A program made the position numbers and the translations under genes. Shown piece by piece: positions 26,955 through 37,055 of a stretch of 64,000 nucleotides of DNA (positions are counted from its first letter, which is position 1; the number at the start of each line of letters is the position of its first letter). Location of the stretch: assembly GCA_020846975.1 (NCBI GenBank), contig JADLCX010000027.1, positions 1 through 64,000 on the forward strand, given 5' to 3'. This stretch comes from Phycisphaerales bacterium. Its GTDB lineage: Bacteria; Planctomycetota; Phycisphaerae; Phycisphaerales; UBA1924. Under the pieces are notes generated by a model that had not been told where the DNA came from, searched no databases, and saw nothing but the letters and a program-made list of their open reading frames with translations.

Positions 26955-27102
26955 TCATGCTCCAACCGCACCCTCGTCCGACCACGGACGCCGCGCGGTC
27001 GCCCATACCGCCCCGCAACTCTCCAGGATTATCCAGAGAACCGACGCGGCGATGCGACCTCTGGGTAACGAGTGGCCCGTCAACGCCGAACGTTGCATCC
27101 AC

Positions 27103-27858
27103 CTATTGGCCGAGGTGGGCCAGGGCCTTCTGCATCGGTGTGCTGGAGAGGCGCAGCAGGCCGTCGAAAGGCATGTCGAGTTCGAGGATGAGGAAGACGG
27201 CACCCGCCGCGGAGAGTGCGGAGAGGAGGAGGGCGGTGATGACGATGCGGTTCGCGGGCGCGAACAACCCGATGCTGAGGAAGGTCATCGTGAGCCAGAC
27301 CACGACCACCGCGAGCAGCGGGACGGAGACCGAAGTCTCGGCCTCCTCAAACAGGAGCCATCGCATCTCCCCCAACTCGCCGGCGAGGGCGAGCGCCTGA
27401 GACTTGATCGCGGTCTGGCGATCGTCATGCGGCGCGAGTCCGTGGATCAGGTTCGGGAGAGACTCGCTCCACGAGAGCGAGGGATCGAGCTGGGCGGACC
27501 GGCCATGGTCGGTCGGCCACATCCGGACGACCGCCGACTCGGCGGCGCGGCGGAGCTCCGCTCGCGGTTCCGCGGAGTCCGGGCCGTAGCCGGCCAGCAC
27601 ACGGTCGAGAAAGATGATCTTCGCGGCCAACTGCGTCACCTGGCCCTTCTCCGCGTCGTAGGCGTTGGCGGTCGAGGAGATCAGCAACGCCAGGAGCAGC
27701 GCGGCCATCGAGCCCACGAAGGCCATGCCGACCCTGACCGATTCCTTCGAGTCCTCAGTCAGATGATGCTCGGTCAGCGCGGCGCGGACGCGAAGCCCCA
27801 CCAGGCCGGCCGCGAAGAGGATCGCGAACACGATAGAGGTGATCAGAAACGGGTTCAT
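27103..27858 (-). CDS. DUF4239-like (bestrophin-like) membrane protein
   Basis: TM-rich; ESVRVGMAFVGSMAALLLALLISSTANAYDAEKGQVTQLAAKIIFLDRVLAGYGPDSAEPR. Confidence 0.65.
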   Translation of the reverse strand: MNPFLITSIVFAILFAAGLVGLRVRAALTEHHLTEDSKESVRVGMAFVGSMAALLLALLISSTANAYDAEKGQVTQLAAKIIFLDRVLAGYGPDSAEPRAELRRAAESAVVRMWPTDHGRSAQLDPSLSWSESLPNLIHGLAPHDDRQTAIKSQALALAGELGEMRWLLFEEAETSVSVPLLAVVVVWLTMTFLSIGLFAPANRIVITALLLSALSAAGAVFLILELDMPFDGLLRLSSTPMQKALAHLGQ

Positions 27859-27931
27859 CAGGGCTCGTCATCCTGTCCAGCGCGTACGGCTACGCATGGT
27901 ACGGGGAGTCGCAAGACGGCGGGCGGCGAAT

Positions 27932-27965
27932 GGCATGGCCGCGCCGGGTTGAGCGCGGCCATGCC
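27932..27965 (-). terminator. 13-bp perfect-stem hairpin downstream of gnd
   Basis: ggcatggccgcgc cgggttga gcgcggccatgcc. Confidence 0.55.
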
Positions 27966-28044
27966 GAGACACCCGTGCGTTGGCGTCCTCGCGGCCTCGC
28001 TGTGGGCGCACTCGGCGAGCGTGTCCGGGCGCGCCGACGAAGCC

Positions 28045-29616
28045 TCACACGCCCTGCTGGGGCCGCTTCGGATCGAGCCAGTCGAGGTGGAAGAACCGGC
28101 CTCGGGGCTGGTCGATCCGCTCGTAGGTGTGCGAACCGAAGTAGTCGCGCTGGGCCTGGAGGAGGTTGGCGGGGAGGTTGGCGGAGCGGTAGCTGTCGAA
28201 GTAACTGAGGGCAGAACTGAACGCGGGGACGGGGACGCCGGTGACAGCGGCGCGGGCGACCACTTTTCGCCAGTTGACCTGGGCCTTGTCGATCGCACCG
28301 GCGAAGTAGGGGTCGAGCAACAGATTAGCGAGGTCGGGCTTCCGCGCGTACGCCTCGGTGATCTTCTGGAGGAAGCGGGCGCGGATGATGCACCCGCCTC
28401 GCCAGATCTGGGCGATCTCGCCGAAGTTGAGGGTCCAGTTGTTCTCCCTGCCGGCGGCGGCCATGAGCGCGAAGCCCTGCGCGTACGAGCAGATCTTGGA
28501 GCAGTAAAGTGCATCGCGCACGGCATCGACCCAACTGTCGCCGCCGCTGGCGGCGTGGGCCGAGGCGTGGTCGTGGCCCCAGTGGATGCTGGGCATGTCG
28601 GGCGGCTTGATGAGTCGGGAGGCCGCGACGCGCTCTTCCTTCTGGGCGCTGATGCAGCGCGCGAAGACGGCCTCGGCGATGGTGGGCGCGGGGATGCCCA
28701 GGTCCAACGCGCTCACGCTGGTCCACTTGCCGGTGCCCTTCTGGCCCGCGGCGTCCAGCACGACATCTACGAACGGCTTGCCGGTGACGGGGTCTTTCTG
28801 CTTGAGGATGTCGGCGGTGATTTGGATGAGGAAGCTGTCGAGTTCGCCCTCGTTCCACTCGGCAAAGGTCGCGGCCATCTTGTCGGTGTTCATCTCCAGC
28901 ACATCGCGCATGAAGTGGTAGGCCTCGCAGATGAGCTGCATGTCGCCGTACTCGATGCCGTTGTGGACCATCTTGACGTAGTGCCCCGCGCCGCCTGGGC
29001 CGATGTAGGCGGTGCAGGGGACGGAGCCCTCTCCCCTGATGGGCTTGCCGCGGGCCGCGCCTTCGAGGGGCTTGCCGGTCCGGGCATCGACCTTCGCGGC
29101 GATGGCGTTCCAGACGGGCTTGAGGATCTCCCAGGCTTCCTTCTTGCCGCCGGGCATGAGCGAAGGGCCGAAGCGTGCGCCTTCTTCTCCGCCGGAGACG
29201 CCGGAGCCGACAAAGAGCAGGCCCTTCTCGTTGAGGGCCTTCTCGCGCCGGACGGTGTCGCTCCACTCGGCGTTGCCGCCGTCGATCACGCAATCACCCT
29301 TCTCCAGGTGCGGGACGAGCGAGTCGATCACCGCGTCGGTCGGGCCTCCGGCCTTCACGAGGATGACTATGCGGCGGGGGCGCTTGATGGATTTGATGAA
29401 GTCCGGCACGGTCGCCGCGGGCACCAGAGCGCCGCCGGGGCCGATGACGCTCGGCGGGTTCTCGCCCACGAACTGCTCGGTGACGGAGACCGTGCGGTTG
29501 TAGACCGCGACCTTGAAGCCGTGGTCGGCCATGTTGAGCGACAGGTTGGCGCCCATGACGGCAAGACCGACAAGGCCGACATCGGCGGAGTTGGGGGCGG
29601 GGGTGGGAATCGGCAT
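28045..29616 (-). CDS. gnd: 6-phosphogluconate dehydrogenase (decarboxylating)
   Basis: [79 protein letters not shown]. Confidence 0.95.
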   Translation of the reverse strand: MPIPTPAPNSADVGLVGLAVMGANLSLNMADHGFKVAVYNRTVSVTEQFVGENPPSVIGPGGALVPAATVPDFIKSIKRPRRIVILVKAGGPTDAVIDSLVPHLEKGDCVIDGGNAEWSDTVRREKALNEKGLLFVGSGVSGGEEGARFGPSLMPGGKKEAWEILKPVWNAIAAKVDARTGKPLEGAARGKPIRGEGSVPCTAYIGPGGAGHYVKMVHNGIEYGDMQLICEAYHFMRDVLEMNTDKMAATFAEWNEGELDSFLIQITADILKQKDPVTGKPFVDVVLDAAGQKGTGKWTSVSALDLGIPAPTIAEAVFARCISAQKEERVAASRLIKPPDMPSIHWGHDHASAHAASGGDSWVDAVRDALYCSKICSYAQGFALMAAAGRENNWTLNFGEIAQIWRGGCIIRARFLQKITEAYARKPDLANLLLDPYFAGAIDKAQVNWRKVVARAAVTGVPVPAFSSALSYFDSYRSANLPANLLQAQRDYFGSHTYERIDQPRGRFFHLDWLDPKRPQQGV

Positions 29617-29719
29617 CCGGTTCTCCTCTCAGCATGACAGCGAGGGCGCGGCCGGCAGACGCGCCACGCTGCGGGAGCGTATCGCCTTCGGCGCGTTCCG
29701 GACGATGCCCCCACGGCTG

Positions 29720-31306
29720 CTACGGGCGCCCCGACCTGCTCACGGGACGCACGATCGGCGGGGCGTTCCGTGCCGGGGAGGGCTGGGTATCGGGCTCCTC
29801 GCTCCGCCTGGCGGTCCGAGGCGTGGCGGCCGGTCCTGTCGGTTTCTGCCGGTCATCAACTCCGGTAAGTGGCTGGCGCCCGCCCGAGGCGACGCGCGGG
29901 TCGGCGATGATCTCGATCGGAATCGTCGCCTGAACCTGCGGCGAGCCGCTGGCCCCGAGATCGCGGACCGTCACCTTCAGGTTGTACTTGCCGACCGAGA
30001 GGTTGGACGGAAGGTCGATGCGCTGCACGGTGAAAAAATCGTGCCGGCGCGTACGTGAATGGTCGCGGATCGCGGCCGGCGAAGCCCGCCATTGCAACGT
30101 CCCACTCCCCCCACCCGCCCCAACGCCCCCACCCCCATCGTGCCACAGCTCGATCTCCTGTTCGAGCTGCACGATCAAGGCTCCGTCCTGGTCCACCATG
30201 CCGTCGCCGGCGGCCTCGTGTGCGGGCTTCTGCACGAACCGCCCGACCTCGACGTACAGGATCGCGGAGTTGGTCTTGCCGGCGATCATGCGCGAACTGG
30301 CCAGCGGCGTGAATCGACCGAAACTCTCGACCCGAGAGCACAAGGCGACCGTGCCGAGTTGGGGTCCTTCGCCGGGCGCGTGCGCGGCGAGCGTGTCCAT
30401 ATGCTCCGACAGGAGCCGGGCCAGTTCGCCGGGATCGGCCGCGAGCGCGGGCTCGGCACCGATCTTTCGGAGCAGGTCGCGGAGGGTTCGGACCGCCGCG
30501 GCCTCCTCGGGCGTGAGGGACTTGACCGCCGCCTCGATCTCGGCCGCGGCCGCGCTGGGCTGCACGGTTTCGAGCGCGAGCATCGGGGCCAGAGCCGCGA
30601 GCGAATCGCCGCCATCAGCCGCGGACGGCCGAAGGAGCGAGGCGAGTTCCGTGGCGAGTTCGGCCTTGCGCTCGGCGACGGTCTTGGAAGACTCGGCACG
30701 TGCCGGTGGCGGAGAAGGGTTCGTCGCCGCCGGCGAGGGTTCGTCGATCGAGGCCGGCGCGTTGGCCGCGCTCGTGCCGGGCGTGGATGTGCGTGGAACC
30801 GCCGATCGGACGTGCGCCGGGATTGGCGGCTTGACCGGAGCCTCCGATGCGGGGGCCGGCTCGGCGGGCGGGGAATCGGGTGACGAAGCCGAAGCCAACT
30901 CCTCGGCGTTCATCCGGGCGATCATGTCTTCAAGGGCGCGCGCGGACTTGTCGATGGTCGGCGAGTCCGCGGGCTCGTTCTTGCTTGCGGAGGCGGCGCG
31001 GGGCTTCTTCTTGAGGGAGGTCGGCTCATCCTGAGCCGTTTCGGCGAGACTCAGCGGCCCCCCCGGCCCCGCGCGCCCGCCCGAGCACGACTGGAACATC
31101 GCCGCGAGCGAGCCTCCGAAGACGATCAGCGAGAGCGCCCAGGCCCGGCGCGCACGCCGGAGGCGGGCACGCTCGATGGAAAGCAAGGCCGCGGCCGACC
31201 CCAACGAGCGCACGGTTTGCGCCTGACCGACACCCGCATGGCGGCGAACTCCGACCACACCCGACCCGCTCGCCGACGCAGCCGCCCGTGTTCCAGTCCG
31301 CTTCAT
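29720..31306 (-). CDS. Hypothetical protein with N-terminal TM and disordered region
   Basis: WALSLIVFGGSLAAMFQSCSGG TM segment; Pro/Ala/Ser-rich middle; C-terminal beta-rich domain. Start could extend to 31438. Confidence 0.6.
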   Translation of the reverse strand: MKRTGTRAAASASGSGVVGVRRHAGVGQAQTVRSLGSAAALLSIERARLRRARRAWALSLIVFGGSLAAMFQSCSGGRAGPGGPLSLAETAQDEPTSLKKKPRAASASKNEPADSPTIDKSARALEDMIARMNAEELASASSPDSPPAEPAPASEAPVKPPIPAHVRSAVPRTSTPGTSAANAPASIDEPSPAATNPSPPPARAESSKTVAERKAELATELASLLRPSAADGGDSLAALAPMLALETVQPSAAAAEIEAAVKSLTPEEAAAVRTLRDLLRKIGAEPALAADPGELARLLSEHMDTLAAHAPGEGPQLGTVALCSRVESFGRFTPLASSRMIAGKTNSAILYVEVGRFVQKPAHEAAGDGMVDQDGALIVQLEQEIELWHDGGGGVGAGGGSGTLQWRASPAAIRDHSRTRRHDFFTVQRIDLPSNLSVGKYNLKVTVRDLGASGSPQVQATIPIEIIADPRVASGGRQPLTGVDDRQKPTGPAATPRTARRSEEPDTQPSPARNAPPIVRPVSRSGRP

Positions 31307-31458
31307 TCGCGCCTCCTGCGCCTGCCACTCCCTCCATCCCCTGCCCCACCATCGCTCGCGCCTCCGGCCCGAGCGATTCGGCAACACCACCGCCCGCCGG
31401 TTGCCGGCCGACGGTTGGGTTTTCAGGTCATCGACCAACGAAGCAGCCCGGCTTGCGA

Positions 31459-32592
31459 TTACCGACCCGCGCCCGCGAACGCCAGGGCCATGACCTCGAG
31501 GTTCCGAACCGGCTCGCCAAGACCGGACTTGTTGCCCGCATCCATCTGAACGGCCCGCCGCAGCATCGTTGCGGCGAGCACGGGGGAGACTTGGCGGCTG
31601 AGTTTGGCGAGGTTGGCCATCATCTGGTCCGCGCCGGGTCCGAAGACCTTGAGTTGGTATTGCAATCGGCCGACATCGCGGCCCTCGGCGGCGGCGCGGC
31701 TGGCGAGGTGGAGCTTGCGGGCGGCCTCGATGTAGGCCCAGGCGATGGGCACGGGGTCCTGACGCGAAACCTCGATGAGTTCACGGAGATGGCCCAGCAC
31801 TCGCGCGGCATCGCCCGAGAGCAACGACCCCTGGATTGCGAAGAACTCTTCCTGACGGGTCTTGCCGACCATTCGCTCGACCAGGTCGAGGGTGATCGGC
31901 GAGCCGTCGCCGCCGGCCGCGAGCGCGAGCTTTTCGAGTTCGGTGTCGATGCGGCCGAGATCGACGCCGGCGGCGTGGACCAGGGCGCGGGCGGCGTCGA
32001 GATCGATCGTCGAGTTGTGCCTGGCCTTGCACCGCCTGGTCGCCCAGTTGGCGGCATCATCGAACGATGGCGGCTCGCACTTGATGACCGAACCCGAGCC
32101 CGCGGGCATCGCGGCCACGGCCTTGTCGAGGTTGCCCGGACGCCAGGTCGCGGCACGCAGGACGAGCGTCGCGCCGTCGCTGGGGCGTTCGGTGTAGGCC
32201 TCCAGCACCTCGCGGGGGGAATGGGAGGCGGTGCGAGGCTGCTTCTTGCCCACGGCCTTCGGCGGCGGGGGCGGGGCATCGTCGTCGTCGGCCTTGACGA
32301 GCATCTCGGCGTTGTCGATGAGCACGATCTTGTGCTGCTGCATCAGGCCGAACGATCGGCACTCGTCCATGATGTCGGCGAGTATGCGGGCGCCCTGCTG
32401 ACCGTCGAAGCGGACGGTGTCGAAGCCTTCGGCGCCGTGTTTCCTGGAAAGGTCTTCGCGAAGGGTGCGGAGGTACTGGTCCTGGAGGAACCGCTCCTTG
32501 CCGTGAAGGATGACGAAACGAGCGGCCGCGGTGAGGGCGGTCGGCGGGGGAGAAGGGGGTTTGGCGGGAGCGCGGGCCATGGGCGAGGCCAT
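31459..32592 (-). CDS. holA: DNA polymerase III delta subunit
   Basis: FVILHGKERFLQDQYLRTLREDL; GATLVLRAATWRPGNLDKAVAAM; VDLGRIDTELEKLALAAG; REEFFAIQGSLLSGDAARVLGHLRELIE. Confidence 0.8.
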   Translation of the reverse strand: MASPMARAPAKPPSPPPTALTAAARFVILHGKERFLQDQYLRTLREDLSRKHGAEGFDTVRFDGQQGARILADIMDECRSFGLMQQHKIVLIDNAEMLVKADDDDAPPPPPKAVGKKQPRTASHSPREVLEAYTERPSDGATLVLRAATWRPGNLDKAVAAMPAGSGSVIKCEPPSFDDAANWATRRCKARHNSTIDLDAARALVHAAGVDLGRIDTELEKLALAAGGDGSPITLDLVERMVGKTRQEEFFAIQGSLLSGDAARVLGHLRELIEVSRQDPVPIAWAYIEAARKLHLASRAAAEGRDVGRLQYQLKVFGPGADQMMANLAKLSRQVSPVLAATMLRRAVQMDAGNKSGLGEPVRNLEVMALAFAGAGR

Positions 32593-32782
32593 GATATCTG
32601 GCCGCCGCGTCGGTCACGCGGACCGGGCGGCGATCAACCGATCGATGCGCTGCCACCGCTCGATCGGCCTCTGGCGGCGATAGGCCTTGGACCGGCCGGG
32701 AGCAATCCGCCAGGGTGTTCGGTGTTCCGCGGCTTGATGGCGTCAACAAGCTCGCGGAGTTGAGGAGCCTGAGTGGCAGGGA

Positions 32783-34471
32783 TCAAGCCCCTTGCTTGCC
32801 TGACCTGGACAACCCAAACGCCCCCTCCGCCACCTCGATCGCCCTCGCCAGCGCAGCGGCCTTGTTCACAGTCTCCTGATACTCCGCTTCCGCGACCGAG
32901 TCCGCAACGATCCCGCCCGAGGCCTGAAGGTGGTACATCCAGGTCCCGTTCGCGCGATCGCGGCGTGAGAGCGGCACGACCATGGTCCGCAGCGCCAGCG
33001 CGATATCCATCTGACCATCCAGCCCGACGCACCCGAACCCGCCCCCGTACGGGCCGCGGCGGATGGGTTCGAGCTCGTCGATGATCTGCATGGCCCGGAT
33101 CTTGGGCGCGCCCGAGATCGTGCCCACGGGCAGCGCCGCACGCAGCGCATCCCAGCAGTCCAGCCCGTCCCTCAACAGCCCGGTGACGGTCGAGCTGATG
33201 TGCATGACGTGCGAATACCGCTCGACGGCCATGACCTCGCGGAGTTCGATCGAGCCCGGCTCGCATACCACGCCCAGGTCGTTGCGGCCCAGATCGACGA
33301 GCATGATGTGCTCGGCGCGTTCCTTGGGATCGGCGAGCAGGTCGGTCTCCAGCGCGCGATCCTCCTCAGGAGTCGCCCCGCGCTTGCGCGTGCCCGCCAG
33401 GGGCCGATTGGTCACCAGGAGGCCCTCGTCCGATCGACGCACGCGGCAGAGAATCTCGGGGCTGCTGGCGACAAGGATGCACCCCTCGGCCTGCATGTAC
33501 ACCATGTAAGGACTGGGATTGACGACGCGCAGGGCGCGATACACGTCGAACGGGTCCGCCGCGCTGGCCCGCTCGAAGCGCTGGCCGAGCACTATCTGGA
33601 AGATATCGCCGGCGCGGATGTACTCGGCGGCGCGAGCGAGCATGGCCGCGTGCTGCCGGCGCGTCATGTTGCTCCTCATGTCGCGGGGCGGCGCGGCGAG
33701 GTCTCTGACCAGCCCGCTGGTCATCGGCTCGGAGTGCGCGCGGAGCGCGTCGATACGGCCGCTCAGTTTGCCCAGCGCCGTGTCGTAGACCGCGCCCGGA
33801 TCATCGTTCGCACCGACCTCCGCGAGCGTGACGATGTGGACGAGTTTGTCCACATGGTCGAACACGATCACGCCGTCGTACCAGGCAAAGTGCAGGTCGG
33901 GCAGGCCGCGGTCGTCGTGCGGGGCCGCGTCGAACGCCAGCTTGCGGGGCTCGGCGTAGCGGACCGAGTCGTACGCGGCGAAACCCACCCAGCCCCCAAG
34001 GAAGCACGCCGGAAGCCGCGTCGAACCGGCTTTGATCAGGCGTGTTCCCGCCGAGAGACGACGAGGCACGGTCAGCGGGTTGATTTCGTCGGTCTCGGAA
34101 ACCGAGGCCGGTTGCGTCGCTCCCGTCCGATGATCGACAACCCGAACCCGTCGACCACGGGCGACGACGTGCACGATCGGCCGAGCGCCCAGGATCGAGT
34201 GCCGCCCCTGCCGTTCGCCACCCTCGACCGACTCGAAGAGAAAACTTGGGGCTTCGCGGTCATCGGGCGCGACGAGCCGGCGATATGCGACCACGGGCGT
34301 CAGTTGGTCGTCCAGCAGGCTGGCACAGATCGGAATCGCCAGGCGATTCCCGCCGCCACCGCGTGCTCCGGCTACCAGCCGGGTGAACTCTTCGCGTCCG
34401 GGTCGCGTAGCGTGCAGCGTGTCGGCTGCCGGGGCGGGAAGGGAAGATGGGGAGGGGGTGCGGGAGGTCAT
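32783..34471 (-). CDS. trpE: Anthranilate synthase component I
   Basis: Chorismate-binding motifs: YIRAGDIFQIVLGQRFE; NPSPYMVYMQ; LVTNRPLAGTRKRGATPEED; MLVDLGRNDLGVV; LPVGTISGAPKIRAMQIIDELEPIRRGPYGG. Confidence 0.93.
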   Translation of the reverse strand: MTSRTPSPSSLPAPAADTLHATRPGREEFTRLVAGARGGGGNRLAIPICASLLDDQLTPVVAYRRLVAPDDREAPSFLFESVEGGERQGRHSILGARPIVHVVARGRRVRVVDHRTGATQPASVSETDEINPLTVPRRLSAGTRLIKAGSTRLPACFLGGWVGFAAYDSVRYAEPRKLAFDAAPHDDRGLPDLHFAWYDGVIVFDHVDKLVHIVTLAEVGANDDPGAVYDTALGKLSGRIDALRAHSEPMTSGLVRDLAAPPRDMRSNMTRRQHAAMLARAAEYIRAGDIFQIVLGQRFERASAADPFDVYRALRVVNPSPYMVYMQAEGCILVASSPEILCRVRRSDEGLLVTNRPLAGTRKRGATPEEDRALETDLLADPKERAEHIMLVDLGRNDLGVVCEPGSIELREVMAVERYSHVMHISSTVTGLLRDGLDCWDALRAALPVGTISGAPKIRAMQIIDELEPIRRGPYGGGFGCVGLDGQMDIALALRTMVVPLSRRDRANGTWMYHLQASGGIVADSVAEAEYQETVNKAAALARAIEVAEGAFGLSRSGKQGA

Positions 34472-34494
34472 CACCCGAAGGATAGAGTTTCCGC

Positions 34495-36573
34495 ATGGCA
34501 CGATGCACGTGGCGGTCGCTGGGTTTGGTTGCGGTGCTTGCCGCGGCAGGGGCGATGGCGCAGGACCGGCCGCAGGCCGCGCCCCCGCAGACACTCGATA
34601 GCGTTCCTCCCTCGCTCAAGCTTGGGCTTCGCGCCGCATTCGTGCAGAGCCGGATGCCGACCACGCCGGTCGTCGTCGTGGTGCCCGAGGAACGCTCCTT
34701 CATCGCCGCCGTCGGATCGTGGGATCTGGATGCGGGCGTACGGTACCCCGTGCTGATCGACGACGGCTCGTGGGCGGCCCGAGCGGCGATCGCCAGGTTC
34801 GTGCGGGCCTTCGAGCCGAAGTCCGTCGTCCGATGGACCGCACCGGCGGACGCGCCCGCATGGCCCGTATCGGGCGAACCGGCGGCTCGCCAGGCGCTGA
34901 TCGAGCAAGCCGCCGCGAAGCCGTGGGGTGTGCGGATCGCCGAGGGCGATGCGCGCGCGGCGGCGTTGAAGAGGCGATGGGACGACCTCAAGTTCAAGCC
35001 CCCCGGATTGATCGTCACCTCGCCCAAAGACCCGGCGTGGCCCGCCGCGCTCACGCTCGCCGCGGCCCGCGGCCAGCCGATCGCGTGGCTGGAGGGCCCG
35101 GGCACGGTCGCGGGCTACATCGCGCCCGCCGAGGCCGACGTCTTCGAGCAGCAGATCGAGGCGCTCGCCGAAGCCAGCGGGTGGACGTGGTCGGAACTCG
35201 GCGATGATCTCGACGCGGTGACCCTCTGCCTGAACGGCGCGACCAAGGTTTTTCTCGGCGACGCCGGCGCGGGCGATCAGCGCGGGATGCTGGCGATCAC
35301 CGACCTGATCGGCCGTCGCGTCGGGCCTCCGGGCGACAAATCCCGGAGGCAGCGCTGGGCTTGGACGGGCATGATCATCGGCAACAGTTGGTCATCGGCC
35401 TATTGCGCGATGAGCGCGGTCTTCCTTCACCCGGAGTCGGCGTGGCTCTTCGACGGATACGACGACTCGCCGCCGTGGAACGCCTGGGACGCGACCGCGG
35501 CCGGCAAGGCGTTCGAGGATGCCGGGCTGACCGTGACCGTCGACGACAACCTTCACCGCGGCGTCGCCGAGTGGCGCAAGCGGGCCGCCGGGCGGTTGGC
35601 GGCGCGATCGACCGATCCCCTGCCCACCGGCCCCGGAGGAGTGAGCGCGGGAATCGTGTGCGTGAACACCTCGGGCAACCCGGACTTCTTCGAGCTCAAG
35701 CCCGGGCTGGCCAAGCCGACCGATGTCCCGATCCTCGCGCGCCCGGCGATCGTCCACTTCGTGCATTCGTGGTCCGCGGCCTCGCCCGCCGATGCGAGGA
35801 CGGTCGCGGGTCGATGGCTGGAGCGCGGCGCGTACGCGTACGTCGGCTCGGTCCATGAACCCTACCTGCAGGCCTTCTGTCCTACGCCGAAGTTCGCGCA
35901 GCGGCTGATCGTGGGGTTGCCGCTGGGCGTCGCGGCCCGGATCGACAACGGCGATGTCTGGAAGATCAACATCTTCGGCGACCCGCTGATCACCATCGGG
36001 CGGGCGCAGGGGCTTACCCCGAGCCCCCGTGTCGAGAAGCCGCTGCCGCTCCAGGGCGCACGGGATGTTCAGGCCGGCCTGGCCGCGGAGTTGAAGGAGC
36101 AGCGATTCGACGCGGCGCTGGCCGACCTCATGCTGCTCGGCCGGGATCGCGACGCGGCCCGCTTGCTGGAGGCCGCGCTGCGCGAGTCGCAAGACCGGAT
36201 CTCTCCCGAGGCCGCGCTGTACGGGCTCGCAAGCTGCTACCTCGCGGGCGACTTCGCGACCATGCTCAAGGCGTACGCGATCGCCGCGCCGAGGTTGGCG
36301 AGCGAACAGGCCGTGGAGCGGGACCGGCTGTGGGACGCGCGGGACATGCTCTGGCACGCGGCGTACCCGGCGCTCGCCTCACCGACGAAGGAGCTCGCCG
36401 AACTCCTGGCCCGCTCGATGCGCACCGAGACCCTGCAGCGCGATGCCGAGGAAGCATTCTCAGCGGCACGGTCGGCCGTCTCGCCGGAGTCGGCGCGCGC
36501 GGTCGTCGCCCGCGCCGCGGGAATGGCCGCCAACGAGACCGAGCGAAAGCGCATCGAAGGAATCGGCAGATGA
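34495..36573 (+). CDS. Secreted hypothetical protein, 692 aa
   Basis: Signal peptide-like LGLVAVLAAAGAMAQ; long coherent ORF. Confidence 0.7.
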   Translation: MARCTWRSLGLVAVLAAAGAMAQDRPQAAPPQTLDSVPPSLKLGLRAAFVQSRMPTTPVVVVVPEERSFIAAVGSWDLDAGVRYPVLIDDGSWAARAAIARFVRAFEPKSVVRWTAPADAPAWPVSGEPAARQALIEQAAAKPWGVRIAEGDARAAALKRRWDDLKFKPPGLIVTSPKDPAWPAALTLAAARGQPIAWLEGPGTVAGYIAPAEADVFEQQIEALAEASGWTWSELGDDLDAVTLCLNGATKVFLGDAGAGDQRGMLAITDLIGRRVGPPGDKSRRQRWAWTGMIIGNSWSSAYCAMSAVFLHPESAWLFDGYDDSPPWNAWDATAAGKAFEDAGLTVTVDDNLHRGVAEWRKRAAGRLAARSTDPLPTGPGGVSAGIVCVNTSGNPDFFELKPGLAKPTDVPILARPAIVHFVHSWSAASPADARTVAGRWLERGAYAYVGSVHEPYLQAFCPTPKFAQRLIVGLPLGVAARIDNGDVWKINIFGDPLITIGRAQGLTPSPRVEKPLPLQGARDVQAGLAAELKEQRFDAALADLMLLGRDRDAARLLEAALRESQDRISPEAALYGLASCYLAGDFATMLKAYAIAAPRLASEQAVERDRLWDARDMLWHAAYPALASPTKELAELLARSMRTETLQRDAEEAFSAARSAVSPESARAVVARAAGMAANETERKRIEGIGR

Positions 36574-37055
36574 ACACCGCCGCGGGCCGAGTTCACCAGG
36601 TTTCCGTCTCCAGCGGCGGCGTCCCCAAGCTCCCGGTCCCGCTCGCCCGCATCACGCGCGCCGGGGTCGAGGGCGACTCGCAGAACGACACGAAGCACCA
36701 CGGCGGCCCCGATCGGGCCGTCTGCCTGTTCTCGCTCGAAGTGATCCAGCGCCTGCGCGCCGAAGGACACCCGATCCGGCCCGGCACGGCCGGCGAGAAC
36801 CTGACGACCGAGGGCCTGGAATGGTCGCGGATCACCCCCGGGGCCCGACTGCGGATCGTCGCCGCAGCGGACGGCGCGCACACCGAACTCGAAGTCGTGT
36901 CCTACACCCGCCCATGCTCGACGATCCGCGACTCGTTCATGGACCTCAAGCACAACCGCATCTTCCAGGACGCGCATCCCGGTGAGTCCCGCGTCTACGC
37001 CCGCGTGCTCCGCGAAGGCACGGTGCGGGTCGGCGATTCGATCGAGATCATCTGA
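36570..37055 (+). CDS. MOSC domain protein
   Basis: GGPDRAVCLFSLEVIQRLRAEGHPIRPGTAGENLTTEGLEWSRITPGARLRI; ATGA overlap with upstream gene. Confidence 0.85.
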   Translation: MNTAAGRVHQVSVSSGGVPKLPVPLARITRAGVEGDSQNDTKHHGGPDRAVCLFSLEVIQRLRAEGHPIRPGTAGENLTTEGLEWSRITPGARLRIVAAADGAHTELEVVSYTRPCSTIRDSFMDLKHNRIFQDAHPGESRVYARVLREGTVRVGDSIEII

